This document shows, piece by piece, positions 11,331 to 22,424 of a stretch of 64,000 bases of DNA. The position numbers were made by a program, and so were the translations under genes. Each line of letters starts with the position of its first letter. The first letter of the stretch is position 1. The notes under the pieces were generated by a model. The model ran no database searches. It had not been told where the DNA came from and saw only the letters and a list, made by a program, of their open reading frames with translations. Source of the DNA: Eucommia ulmoides (Eukaryota; Streptophyta; Magnoliopsida; Garryales; Eucommiaceae); assembly GCA_016647705.1 (NCBI GenBank), contig CM028335.1, positions 8,962,818 to 9,026,817 of the forward strand, given 5' to 3'.

Positions 11331-12845
11331 CCCATGTTTCATATACTCATATACAAGCAGCTTGTGCTTTCCCTCAAAGTAGTAACCCAACGTCCTTATC
11401 AAATTTATGTGGTTAAGCCTCCCGCTAGAAATTTAGCCTCTACTTGGTGGTCTGATTGATTTAGTTGTTTAATTGCTACAACTTCATTTTTCGGCAATTT
11501 TCTTTTATAGACAACGCCACTACCTCCTCTCCCAATCGCTTCTCTGAAATTGTTCGACGCCTTCTTGAGCTCGCCGTACGTGAATCTCTTGAATCTCGTT
11601 GCCAACTGGACGTAGCCGTACATATTTTTTATAGATGGTTTGCGAGTTACGAGAAAGAAGATAGAGATTAAGATGATCTTGAGCCTACCGACTGCAGTAG
11701 CGAACCAGAGACTGAATTTAACCGACTGGTTTTCCAATTTTTTCTTGTAATTTTTGTCCAAAATTGTGATTACACGATTTAAACAGCTAAATTCTTGAAC
11801 GGGTTTGGATTTGATTTGGAAAAATTCAGGGGAACCTTTATGTACATGGCTTGTGTGAATCCCGATGAGTGAGACCCATTGAATAAGATACTCTTGGGGT
11901 AACATGAATCATCGGAGTTGTACTGAAACCCCTAACACTTGCAATTGCTCAAGCAAAACTTTTTGCAGGCATCCAAAGTTTGATTAAGAGTGAACTCAGT
12001 ATCATACTCATAAAATTCGATGTGAGGAAGATGGTAGTAATCGGACCCATTTTGATTGCACAACAAGCTGAATTCTGGCTCACATTCGTACGACCAGTTG
12101 GTGTGATTCATCATCTTGTATCCCGGTATGCAAGAGCAGCTCCGGTCGGTCTCTGGGGAATATATATAGATACCATTTTCTCTACAAATGTCATGGATCT
12201 TGCATGGTTGAGGGAACGCTTGCCATGTGACTTGCCATGCTCTGTTTTTGTCGTCGAGATTGTAAATGTGAACGTTGCGGTCCACGTTGAGGGTAAGTCT
12301 CCTTTGTGGACCCAAACCGTAATCCACAGTCAAGATATTCAAATTGTAGGAGGACGTAAAGCGGTCGGACCGATCAAGAACAACCATTCTGGTGTTGTTG
12401 TGCATGGATCTGTCAGCTTCCCAACTGTTTAGCCATAGAGGAGGCCAGTATACGCTTGTTATTGTGGATCCTTCAAAGACGAGGCAGATGGCATTGTCTT
12501 CGTCGAAATAAAGCTTGTAGAAGCCAGAGGAATGGTTTGTCCGACTCTGGGAAGAAACAAGGCTTTTCCTCATCGCGAACGGCTGTTCGGGAAGAAAGAT
12601 GTTCGTCAGACTATCGAAGCTTTGCCAAAGAATTGTATTACTCTCTGTACGAAGAATGAGGTTGTCGTAGTTGAGTAGCTACAACTGGAGAAGTGACGAT
12701 GAATGAGTGCCGGTAGACCAAACCGTTTGTTGTCCAGCGTCAGTCAACATCTGGTCACCATTTTCGTGCAACGAAAGCTTAGAGAGTTTCTTTTTGATGG
12801 GTTGGTCTCGGTTGGCCATCCAAACGACGGTGGCACCCTTTGTTG
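11322..12845 (-). pseudogene. Captured fragment of a G-type lectin S-receptor-like kinase (ZmPK1-like)
   Basis: Minus strand, in order: the middle of a B-lectin domain (VWMANRDQP, near 12815), the S-locus glycoprotein region (GFYKLYFDEDN, SVYWPPLW), a Cys-rich PAN segment ending LSNCKC, a hydrophobic membrane segment, and the kinase N-lobe. The N-lobe shows the glycine loop GRGGSG and VAIKQ with the catalytic lysine, and runs to LLVYEYM after a frameshift near 11410. The signal peptide, the start of B-lectin and the whole kinase C-lobe with the catalytic loop are missing. In-frame stops lie near 12677 and 11929. The parent family senses ligands at the plasma membrane; this copy is a capture remnant without kinase activity. 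Confidence 0.93.
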
Positions 12846-12849
12846 CAGG

Positions 12850-13341
12850 GGGTGATTCCACCCCTGTTTTGGGGGTGGAACTCACCCCCGTAACAGGGGT
12901 GAAACCACCCCTTGGAACAGGGGGTGGCACCCCCTGTTATGGGGGTGACGGGGAGAAAGGGAGACGGATAGAGAGGTGGAGAGGAAAGAGAAGGAGGGGG
13001 AGAGAGAGAGGGAGAGGGAGGTGGTGGGGAGAGGGAAGGAAGAAGAGGGAGGTGGCGGGGAGAGAGAAGGAGGGAGAGAGAGAGAGAGAAGAAAAAAGAG
13101 AAATTTTAAATAAAAAAACAAAACAAAAAACAAATATATTATTTTAAAAATGATTAAAAAATTAACAAAACGTGAAAAGACCATTTTGCCCCTGAGATTA
13201 TGTTAGTTTTAACAGAATCTCTAACAGAAGGACCAATTAAAGCCATTTTGATACGTAGAGGGTTTGAAAGGAAATACCTAAACTTAGAGGGGTCAATTAG
13301 AAATGTATCAATAGTTAGAGGGTCTAAATTGCACTTTTCCC
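12850..13341 (-). repeat. MULE-1 right terminal and subterminal inverted repeat
   Basis: Mirror of the left end: GC-rich ACAGGGG/CACCCC words (12850-12950), a GA-rich tract (12950-13095), then the 200-base terminal repeat ending GCACTTTTCCC at 13341. Confidence 0.9.
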
Positions 13342-14483
13342 TTTTGTTTTTAGATAAATTAAACTAAAATACTAATTAAACTATTATACTAATAATGACG
13401 TTAATGGAAAAATATTATTTAGGGATTAACTTTTATTCACTTAAATGTGTTTGATTTAGTCTAATTCACATTAACAATATTCAAATATATCCGACAATCT
13501 ATGTATCGAAAACTCACTCACTACCTCTCCCGAGTGTAAAGTGAATGAATATGCGACTTCGTGATGTCCCCATCTAGCATCTATTGACACTAATCACATA
13601 AGTCTCACCCCAACCTCATGAATTGCACACTTTCTATACCCTCCCGGGTCATTAGATCGTCGCGTTGTGTTTAAACCCTAGTCCGAATTCGGGGTTACCT
13701 CTCTCGAGCATCAAACCCCGATTTCTCAATATATCATAACAAGCATATAAATGAAATGAAAGAACGGTAAACATAATCGAATAGGCAAGAACAATTGTTA
13801 ACGAAAAACGGATTCAATCAAACAACGTATTCATGAACTAATTCAATCCCTAGACAATAGATACTTAGTTACTCTTGATCATAACCCAATATTCATTAAA
13901 ACATGAGAAGATCATCATCATTCAATACATAAAATTTAAGAACAAAAGAGAAACAAAGAATGATAAGCAAATCTTGTGAAGTGAAGACTTGATGATCTCT
14001 CATTTTGTTCTTGATCTTAAGCTCTCAATTATCTCAAAATTATGTCCAAAAAACGTCTATAGGGTGTAAGCAATGAGTGGTTGAAGTAGGGGTCCAAAAT
14101 ATCCAAAAATATCTTAAAGTTATCTAAGCCACTTGGTGTCAGACCACTACAGCGGTGGGAAGTCAGTGAGTTTTCTGACAGCTGACCGCTGTAGTGGTGA
14201 GAAGTACCGCTGCAACGGTGGTTGGTAGAAGGTTTCTGTTCGACTGGCTATTGCAGCAGTGTGCCTGCATTCCTGAACTTGCCTTTTTGCTTATTTTCCA
14301 CCGTTCCTCCACCGACGTCCCACCGATTTGCTCGATTATCAACCATTTTCATCTCTTTTCATCCCAAACACCTAATTTATATACAAACAAATAAAAATGA
14401 ATTAAAACCTATTAAATCACTATAATAATACTCGAAAACTACCAAAATCGATTTGGAAATATATAGATAAATTACACCTATCA

Positions 14484-15835
14484 AATACCCCCAAACTTAG
14501 AATTTTGCTAGTCCTCGAGGAAAACACTCACATTAAAATAAACAAACACAATTAATTAACTAACACAAATACTAAAAACAAATAAAAACACAAAGAACGG
14601 TATGCAAGTTTTGAATTCAACTATTCAACCAAAAGGTTTTCCCTCAACGGCCCCCAATTATAACGAGTTCAGAAGCAAAACGTACCATGTGGTGTTCTAG
14701 AATTTCAACATTCGATAATGGTAAACTCCATTCTAGATCCTGCTCAAGTGTTTGTTGGAAAACTCAGTTATACAACCATCCAAAGACCGGATTAGATTAT
14801 CCACCAACAAAGTACATGATTTGAAACCATAATGGACTTAGATTTTCATATGCTTGACTGGGTTCCACTCTCCACTAATGTAGGCTTGGCAATTCAAAAT
14901 GATCAAAAGGACTTGGTTTGGTTTTTAACATTTGGCCAAGGGTATATCGGGAATGTAAACCAGGTAAACATTTTTAGCTCGACGTTACCCAAGGCACAAA
15001 CTTAGAACTCAAACATACTCGTACCCTCGAAGATATATTTCCAAACAACCTGAACTATCAATTTAAAGCATAGTACTCACTTATCAAAAGAACAAAAATA
15101 GAACTATATTTACATATGTTTTTTTTTTCAAACCACACCTCCAAACTTATTCGATTATTACAATTTCACAGGTGTAAAAATATGATAGAAAAATGACAAG
15201 TGAGTACTCTAGTACTAAACAAATCAAAAGTTCACCCTAAACCCAATCGCTCACTTCAAGTAGCATAAACAAATGCTAACTTGATTTCACTCAAATTGTG
15301 CCTTAGGTTTAGCAACATAGGTTTGGGAAAAAAATTATTGGCCAGGGTATTTGCTATATGTTCAGAATTGAAATGACTTATAGGCTTAAACAGAGTAACA
15401 AGGGATAATATATTGTGTGGTAAGCTTCAAAGGCTCAAGCGATCAAAATGAATGCCTTAACATATCTCCTGAACTATCTCGCCTAGGATTTCACCTCAAG
15501 TTTCTCCCAAGTCAGGTTTTAGGATCCTTAAAATTATCATGAACTTGGCTAAGGGATAATCAGCATCAAATCAATTGGATAGCTAGTTCATTAAGTCTAC
15601 GTGCTCGTGCAAATTAGGAGCCACAATAACTTTTACCAAAACAAAATGTCAAGCACACATCACACACATGAATGGGCATTACCCTTGACCTCAAAAAACA
15701 ACCAGAGGATAATATCATCATCAGGTAATGGCCCAAATAAATGCAAAACTCAGCACACAATAACACATACTACAAACGTAAACACATTTACACTAAACTA
15801 ACAAATATGCATACATTAAAAACAATACAACATAA
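14484..15835 (-). other. Gyp-2 polypurine tract and long untranslated tail
   Basis: The tract AAGTTTGGGGGTATT (minus) lies directly against the LTR at 14484. The remaining 1.3 kb has no coding sequence and aligns with Gyp-3 34386-35693, for example the block with the GGCCATTACC word near 15730 and the CTTGACTGGG region near 14855. Long conserved non-coding tails of this kind are known from large pol-less gypsy derivatives. Confidence 0.8.
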
Positions 15836-17045
15836 CTAACAACAATAAAACATAGTAAACATCCCCCTCCTCCCAAACTTAAAATGGTCAATTTTCACAA
15901 TTACCCAATCATCGATCTCAACAATGGAAATATAGCATCCCAATGAAGGAGGTTTAGAACACGTACATGGGAGGCGAGACAATCTTGCCTCTGAGTGAAG
16001 TTGGTGGTGATACTCTAATTTATTTTGAAACTTGGCTTGCCTCATAAGAAGCACTTGGTTTAATGTTCTCGGCTTGACATAGAGAATGACTCATCAAAGA
16101 GCGGCTTCTGCCCATAATATGTCTCATACAACACAACATACAGGTCTTGGTTTTGAATGCCCTCAAGCTTGGTGAAATGTGGCAATGCTCAGCTCGTGCT
16201 CCCAACTTGACTCGGCTCCGTCTCATGTGCTTGGTAGTCTTTAATGAAAGGTGAAAAATGCGGTGGAGGACAATTAAACCACATTGGATCCTCATAGATA
16301 TGATCTTCTTGGATTTGTGACAGCATCAAAATTTGGATTTCAAGAGGTAAGAACTCAATCATCTTCTGATTTGTCATCAACGAATAATTTATAAGCCTCA
16401 TCCTCTTTTGAATCATCTCTGTTGAATACTTCTAATTTCTTCTCGCTTGTATCTGGTTCCTCCTGGTGGCTTTCATATGTGGATGTGACTTCTATGTTTC
16501 TCGGTGCGACCACTTTTGACTCGGCCTCAATGAAACAAATTAGTTAACCTATTTGAGTCTCAAGAAACTTAACGGTGTCATCAATTTCAGTGCAGGTCTT
16601 CTCAATTTTGGAAAGACAGTCCTTACGCTCATTGAGTCGGTCATTTGTTTCCCTCCAGAAAACCTGAGTCTCCACCATTAATTCAACGAACATAGTTTCC
16701 AATGCCTGAAAAGAATCCACATGTTGGTCCAGGGTGTCAATCCATGGCGCCGAAATTGTGAAACTATCCCCCAAGCTTTGGTAACTTGGTGAATAATTCC
16801 AATACTGAAAATTGAAGTCCGCTATGTCTTCCAACAACTAATAGGGTTCATCAACAGTTAGTTGGTTGAAAGAGGTAGTACTGTTTCCTCTTTCCACCCA
16901 AGTTCTTATTGCGACTTGTACCCCTGTCAAGAAAATTCAGTAGTTGACACTCCCTTGGGAAATGATGATTGGGGAACCGGAATAGCAACACTTTTTATTC
17001 TTCCCATACATATTAAAATGGTTCAGAATCCCATTGAAAGAAATT
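15836..17045 (-). pseudogene. Gyp-2 gag-like gene, broken
   Basis: Minus strand, this matches the Gyp-3 gag-like region piece by piece: RTWVERGN (near 16880), a LLEDIADF-type motif, YWNYSPSYQSLG, SFTISAPW, and a helical segment with VFWRETNDRLNE. Stops and small shifts break it into pieces. The first part belongs to the retrotransposon gag family (capsid-like); the rest, including 16020-16416, has no domain I know. It would supply particle protein if intact. No protease or pol follows. Confidence 0.75.
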
Positions 17046-17103
17046 ATAAACAAAATAAAATCAAGTTACTTACTCACAATATCAACAACAATCTAAAACC
17101 CAA

Positions 17104-17122
17104 TCCCTAGCAATGGTACCAA
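17104..17122 (-). promoter_or_regulatory. Gyp-2 inner primer-binding site (tRNA-Asp type)
   Basis: The minus strand reads TTGGTACCATTGCTAGGGA, a diverged match to the tRNA-Asp complement TGGCGCCGTTGCCGGGG, six bases inside the LTR end at 17128. Confidence 0.75.
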
Positions 17123-17127
17123 AAACT

Positions 17128-17660
17128 TGAAAGCGAAATATTACATCGCTACTTTTACCGCAAATGAACGGGTCAAGTTTTAATATAGTGAGAAGAGTAA
17201 GGGTTGTCGTATCTATAGAGGTTAGATTAAATTGTCGTTAATTACCGTGATTGTCATAACCTAATTTTATCTAGGTGATCCAATTTAGGATTTTTGTTTT
17301 TAGATAAATTAAACTGAAATACTAATTAAACTATTATACTAATAATGACGTTAATGGAAAACTATTATCTAGGAATTAACTTTATTCACTTAAACATATT
17401 CGATTTAGTGTAGTTCACACTAACGATATTCAAATCTATTCGACAATCTAGGTATCGAAAACTCACTTACTACCTCTCTCGAGTATAAAGTGAATGAACA
17501 TGCGACTCCGTGTCAATGATGATGTCCCCATCTAGCGTCGAACGACATTGATCACATGAGTCTCGCCCCTACCTCACGGACTGCACACTTTCTAATACCC
17601 TCTTGGGTTATTAGATCGTCGCGTTATGTTTAAACCCTAGTTCGAATTCGGGCTTACCTC
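17128..17660 (-). repeat. Gyp-2 middle LTR, 5'-truncated
   Basis: It matches the inner 533 bases of the sister LTRs and breaks off abruptly at CTTACCTC (17660), where leader sequence of a second unit begins. It contains the empty MULE-1 site (17291-17302). Confidence 0.85.
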
Positions 17661-17781
17661 GCAAGATAAACAAAACTAAAAAAAAAAATTAAAAAAAAAA
17701 TGTCTAAATTAAAATCAAGTTACTTACTCACAATATCAACAACAATGTAAAAACCAATTCCCGGCAATGGCGCTAAAAACT
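17661..17781 (-). other. Gyp-2 outer-unit leader with primer-binding site
   Basis: It matches, on the opposite strand, the leader of Gyp-3 at 21532-21660. The primer site at 17758-17775 (minus: TAGCGCCATTGCCGGGAA) lies against the LTR end at 17782 and is the best-preserved tRNA-Asp site in the window. Confidence 0.8.
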
Positions 17782-19172
17782 TGCTAGCGGGTTTTTCATC
17801 GCTACTATACCATAAGTGTACGGGTCAAGTTTTAATAATATAGAGAAGAGTAAGGGTTGTCATATCCACAAGGATTGGTTTAAATTGTCGTTAAGTACCG
17901 CAATTGTCGTAACCTAACTTTATCTTGGTGATCCAATTTTTAGGGTTTTTGTTATAAGATAAACTAAACTAAAATTATAACTAACTAAACTATAATACTA
18001 AAAATAATGTTTATGGGAATATATTATCTTGGGATTAACTTATTTCACTAATACGTATTTGATTTAGTCTAATTTACATTAATGGTATTTAAACTATCTG
18101 ACAATCTAGGTATCGAAAACTCACTCACTACCTCTCCCGAGTGTAAAGTGAATGAATATGCGACTTGTGTTAACACCAATATCTCTATCTAGAATCTAAA
18201 CGATCACATGAGTCTCGTCCCAACCTCACAGATTGCACACTTTCTAATAATCTTCCGAAACATTAGAACATGGCGTTGTGTTTAAACCCTAGTATGAATC
18301 CGTGGTTATATCTCCCGAGTGTCAAACCTCGTATTCTCAAATAAACCAATATATCATAACAAACATATAATGGAAGTAAAATAATGGTAAAAAATATCGA
18401 ATAGAGATAAACAATCGATAACAAAACAACGATTTATTCAAACAATATATACGTAAATTACATTAATCCCTAAATAATATATGTTTAGCTCATGGCCATA
18501 ACCATATATTCAACTAAAAACAATCTAAAAATGATCAAATTACAAATAAGTATTATGAATAAAAGAGATAAACAAGGGAGAATAACCGTTATCTGAAGAA
18601 TAGACGATTCCACTTCCATAAAATCCGCTCCGATCTTGTTTCCTCTTCTCCAATTTGTGTTTTCCTCAAGATTGGTCTAACCTTGGAGCTCTAAAATACT
18701 CCAAAAAATGTGCTAGGTATGAGGGAGAATGATTGGTTATCAGTTGGGGAGCAAAATATCCAAAAATGTCAAAAACATATCTTTGTCAGGTGGTGGCGGG
18801 TCGCTACAGTGATGCCATCGCTGCAGTGGTGGAAATGGTTGCTGCAGCGATGGTTAAGGAAGTGTCGACACCAGATTCTTCTTTAGCTGTACCTTTCTCG
18901 TTCGAAATTCAATTGAGGTGATTCAAAACCTATAGAAATCTAGGATATAGATCTACAACTTCTATGTTTTTAGATTTTTCGAAATCAGATTGTATCATTG
19001 TCAAAAATGGCCTTGAATTACTGCACCTGAATCAATTTTGCATCTTCTCACCCATTTATTCAAAAACCTATAAAACAACACAAAAACATATTAAACTAAC
19101 AAAAATGCTTGAAAACACACAAATATTTGAACCTAAATATACTTGATTTGTTGGTAAATAAACCACTCATCA
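17782..19172 (-). repeat. Gyp-2 outer 5' LTR
   Basis: A full LTR of 1391 bases. Minus strand starts TGATGAGTGGTTTATTTACC at 19172 and ends in CGCTAGCA at 17782. It abuts the Cop-3 RT fragment. Confidence 0.87.
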
Positions 19173-20157
19173 CCTATATTGCTGCTGGTGAGCAGAATAT
19201 CATCGACATATAATACTAGGAATATATATTTACTCCCATTGAACCTGTGATATACACAGCCATCAACAACATTTACCTCAAAACCGTAAGAGGTGATGAC
19301 CTAATAAAACTTGTGATACCATTGATGGGTAACCTGTTTGATGCCATAGATGGATTTCTTAAATTTACAAACCATAGACTTTGGATCTATCAGTACAAAG
19401 TTTTCTGGTTGTACCATAGAAATCGTTTCGTCAATGTCTCTATTGAAAAACACAGTCTTCACATCCATATGATGTAGCTCTAGATCAAAATGAGCTACCA
19501 GTGCTATTATAGTTCTAAAAAAATCTTTCGAAGATACCAAAGAGAAAGTATCTTTGTAGTCTATGCCTTCTTTCTGAGTAAAGTCTTTGGTGACTAGACG
19601 AGCTTTATATCTCTTAATGTTACACTTTTAATTCTTCTTTGTTTTAAATATACATCCAATGGGTTTCGTACCATCAGGTAACTCGACGAGAACCCAAATG
19701 GCATTGTATTTTATAGACTTACACTTAACCTTCATGTTATCAATCTACTTTTGAGATTTAGAACTACGCATGGCTTGATAGAAGTTGATTGAGTCATCTT
19801 CTGTTAAACCAACGCCATCTTCATGTTTTTGGAGAAAGACAATATATTTATCCGAAATTGCACTTCTCTTCTCCTTAGTGGATCTTCTTAATGACACTTC
19901 TTGAGGTTGTTAAGTTTGTTCTATAGGTTGTGTTTGAGAAAGAATCCCATTGTTATCTTGTTCTAGAATAATGTCAAGAATAGGAGCCTGAGCTTGAACA
20001 TTGTTATCTAGAGCGGAATTGTGTCTTGAACAACAATAATTATAGAGACCTATTCACCGTCAATATCAGGTTCCCCTTCGAAGACAACTGTGTCTTGAAA
20101 AACAATAGCAATAGAGACTTGATCACCGTCAATAGCATATTCTTCTTCAAAGACAAC
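19173..20157 (-). pseudogene. Cop-3 linker and reverse transcriptase, N-terminal two-thirds
   Basis: Minus strand: an acidic linker (near 20100-19900), then SLRRSTKEKRSA, FLQKHEDGVGLTEDD, WVLVELPDG, the DVKTVFF region and KSIYGIKQVTHQWYHKF, ending at LYVDDILLTSS with the YVDD catalytic aspartates intact. A few stops interrupt it (for example near 19909 and 19629). It continues the integrase piece at 37063 and is cut at 19173 by a Gyp-2 LTR. Confidence 0.92.
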
Positions 20158-21531
20158 TCATAGATAGAATTTATTTATTTATTCCCAAACCAATTTTGCT
20201 AGTTTTTTAGTATAATTATAGTGTTTTAATATGTTTTAATACGTTTTTATTTTTTTTGTTATAAATCAGGTGTTTGGCATGAAAATGAATGAAAACGGAT
20301 CATAATTGAGTAAATTGGTAGAACGTTGGTGGAAGAACGGTGGAAAAAGAGCAAAGAAGGCAAGTTCATGACTACAAGCCCACCGCTACAGCAATTAATA
20401 AAACAAAAACCTTTTGCCCTTCTACCATTGCAGTCGTGCTTTCCACCGCTGTAGCGGTCATCCAACGTAATGCCTACTGACTTCTCACCACTATAGCGGT
20501 GATTCCCACCGCTGTAGAGGTCCGACACCAGATATGTTAGATATTTTGTGATATTTTCTTAATATATTTGATCTCATTTATATCTCATTCTCTCCTACAT
20601 CTATGAGAACATTTTTGGGACCTCTTTGAGAGCTCCAAGGCTTATCAATCAAAAGAAGATCACAAAGACAAGAAGAGGAAATGATCTCGGAGTTGTTTTA
20701 GCATCGGTTCTTCGGATAATGGCTAGTCTCCTTGTTTTTCTCTTTACTTCTTAGTTTTAGTTGTTAGTTTTGTTTATGTTTAGCCTGTGTATTGTTGAAT
20801 ATAGGGTTATAGTCATGTGTAGCTAAACATATGTTATCTAGGGAGCGAGTTATTTATGAAAACATTTTGTTTGTTTGATCCTTGTTTCGTTATCAGGTTC
20901 TTTTTTCATCCATATTCTATTGTGTTTACCTCTTTATTACAATCATTATATACTTGTTATGGTATTGTGGTTGGTTTGAGAATACGGGGTTTGACACTTG
21001 GGAGAAGTAACCTTGGATTCAGACTAGGGTTTAAACACAACGTGACGATCTAATGACTCAGGAGAGTATTAAAAAGTATGCAATCCGTAAGGTTGGGGCG
21101 AAACTCATGCGACCAAGTGTCATATAGATGCTAGACAGGGACATCGATGTTGACGTAAAATCGCATATTCATTCACTTTACACTCGGGAGAGGTAGTGAG
21201 TAAGATTTCGATACCTAGATTGTCGGATAGTTTGATTTCCGTTAATATAAACGAGATTGAATCGAACATGTTTAAGTGAACAAAGTTAATCCCTAGGCAA
21301 TATAATCCCTTGAACATTATATTCGTATTATAGTAATTAATTTAGTTTAGTATATTTTATTAATGAAAACTATATTTGAGTTGCCTAGATAAAGTTAGGT
21401 TATGACAATCGTGGTACTTAGCGACGATCTAATCTAATCTTTGCAGATACGACAACCCTTACTCCTCCCACTCTGCTAAAACTTGACCCGTACACTTGCG
21501 GTGAAAGTAGCGACGTAATATTCTGCTACCA
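20158..21531 (+). repeat. Gyp-3 5' LTR
   Basis: 1374 bases ending TTCTGCTACCA. The outer end is decayed (TCATAGATAG where the 3' LTR has TGATTGGTGG). It carries the clustered CCGCTGTAGCGG-type words at 20380-20525, and the GTACACTTGCGG block before the end. Confidence 0.9.
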
Positions 21532-21537
21532 AGTTTT

Positions 21538-21555
21538 TGGCGCCATTTCTAGGGA
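21538..21555 (+). promoter_or_regulatory. Gyp-3 primer-binding site (tRNA-Asp type)
   Basis: TGGCGCCATTTCTAGGGA, six bases inside the LTR. It keeps the terminal TGGCGCC of the tRNA-Asp complement and has decayed in the second half. Confidence 0.8.
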
Positions 21556-21669
21556 TTGATTTTCATATTGTTGTTCATATTGTGAGTAAGTAACTTGATT
21601 TTAATTTAGACATTTATTTTGTTTATAATTTTTGTTTTTAGTTTGTTTTGTCTTACAAGGTACTTGAAG

Positions 21670-22424
21670 ATGTTAGATCAACAAGCGCTATTACATTTCT
21701 TTCAATGAGATTTCGAGCCATTTTACTGTGCTTGGGATAGATATAAGAAGTTGTTATCTCAGCTCCCAAATCATCGTTTCCAGAGGGAGTGTCAACTACT
21801 GAACTTCCTTTATGGGTTCCTAGCTGCAACAAGAACTTGGGTGGAAAGAGGAAATGGTACCACCTCTTTCGACCAACTAACCGCGGATAAAGCCTATTGG
21901 TTGTTGGAAAACATAGCGGAGTTCTATTTTTAGTCTTGGAATTATTCACCAAGTTACCAAAGCTTGGGAAATAGTTTCACAATTTCGGCGCTATGGATTG
22001 ACACCCCAGACCAACATGTGGAGTTTTTTCCCGCATTGGAAATCATGTTCGCTGAATTTATGGAGGAGACTTAGGTTTTCTGGAGGGAAACGAATGACCA
22101 ACTACATGAGCATAAGGTTCGTCTTAACACTATTGAGACAATCTGCGCTAAAATTGATGAGACCATAAAGTCTCTTGAGACTAAAATTGGTCTGCTTCTT
22201 TACTTCCATGAGGCCGAGGCAGAAATCGTGGCACTAAGAGACACACAAGTCACATATAAATATGAAAGCCACCGTGAGAAACCAAGTACGAGAGGGAGAA
22301 GCTTGGGTGCATTCGTTGATGATTATGCTAAAGAGGAGAAAACCCAAGTGTGAATTGGCGATGAAGAATCACATGTTGACAATTCTGATTCCTCACCTTT
22401 TGAAATCCAATTATTGATGCTATT
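21670..22424 (+). pseudogene. Gyp-3 gag-like gene, broken and 3'-truncated
   Basis: From ATG at 21670, one frame runs through the gypsy gag signature: FYCAWDRYKKLL, then LNFLYGFLAATRTWVERG and LTADKAYWLLENIAEF. This is the Retrotrans_gag capsid-type core. Stops lie near 21706 and 21931. Downstream, YWNYSPSYQSLG-like and VFWRETND motifs match Gyp-2. Near 22421-22425 the sequence passes without transition into LTR. The protein would build the particle; enzymes would have to come from elsewhere. Confidence 0.82.

Larger units (their letters stand above)
10835..13341 (-). mobile_element. MULE-1: Pack-MULE carrying a receptor-kinase fragment
   Basis: The element starts GGGAAAAGTACAATTTAGAC and ends with the inverted copy of that sequence. 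The outer 200 bases of the two ends agree at roughly 93% by eye. It is flanked by a perfect 9-bp direct repeat TTTTGTTTT (10826-10834 and 13342-13350), the Mutator-superfamily signature. The paralogous LTR at 17128-17660 shows the unoccupied site near 17291-17302, which confirms the ends. There is no transposase; the interior is a captured receptor-kinase fragment on the minus strand. This is therefore a non-autonomous Pack-MULE, inserted after the LTR copies had formed. Confidence 0.95.
10663..14483 (-). repeat. Gyp-2 3' LTR, interrupted by MULE-1
   Basis: The minus strand starts TGATAGGTGTAATTTATC right after the polypurine tract AAGTTTGGGGGTATT and ends CCGCTACCA. Without MULE-1 and one copy of its TSD the LTR is about 1305 bases, close to the 1369-1391 bases of its relatives at 17782, 20158 and 35694. 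Shared landmarks are the GTGTACGGGTCAAG block near the end, the CTCCCGAGTGT block, and the CCGCTGTAGTGG words near 14190. Confidence 0.88.
10663..19172 (-). mobile_element. Gyp-2: pol-less Ty3/gypsy element with three LTRs
   Basis: Minus-strand order is: full LTR (19172-17782), PBS and leader (17781-17661), 5'-truncated LTR (17660-17128), PBS, gag-like region, long untranslated tail, PPT, and full LTR (14483-10663, interrupted by MULE-1). The PBS sequences are variants of TGGCGCCGTTGCCGGGG, the complement of the plant tRNA-Asp 3' end, which is typical of the Athila/Tat side of gypsy. No protease, RT, RNase H or integrase is present, so it would depend on another element. The outer flanks (CACTG before 10663, CCTAT after 19172) do not match, so no TSD survives. 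Confidence 0.85.

Noticed and set aside
11465-12659. Plus-strand open frames inside MULE-1 (for example 11980-12432)
   Set aside because: They are antisense shadows of the receptor-kinase fragment, which has clear domain motifs on the minus strand.
21538-21555. Possible tRNA-Asp gene, because of TGGCGCC...AGGGA
   Set aside because: Only the 3' acceptor complement is present; it is a primer-binding site, no cloverleaf can be formed.
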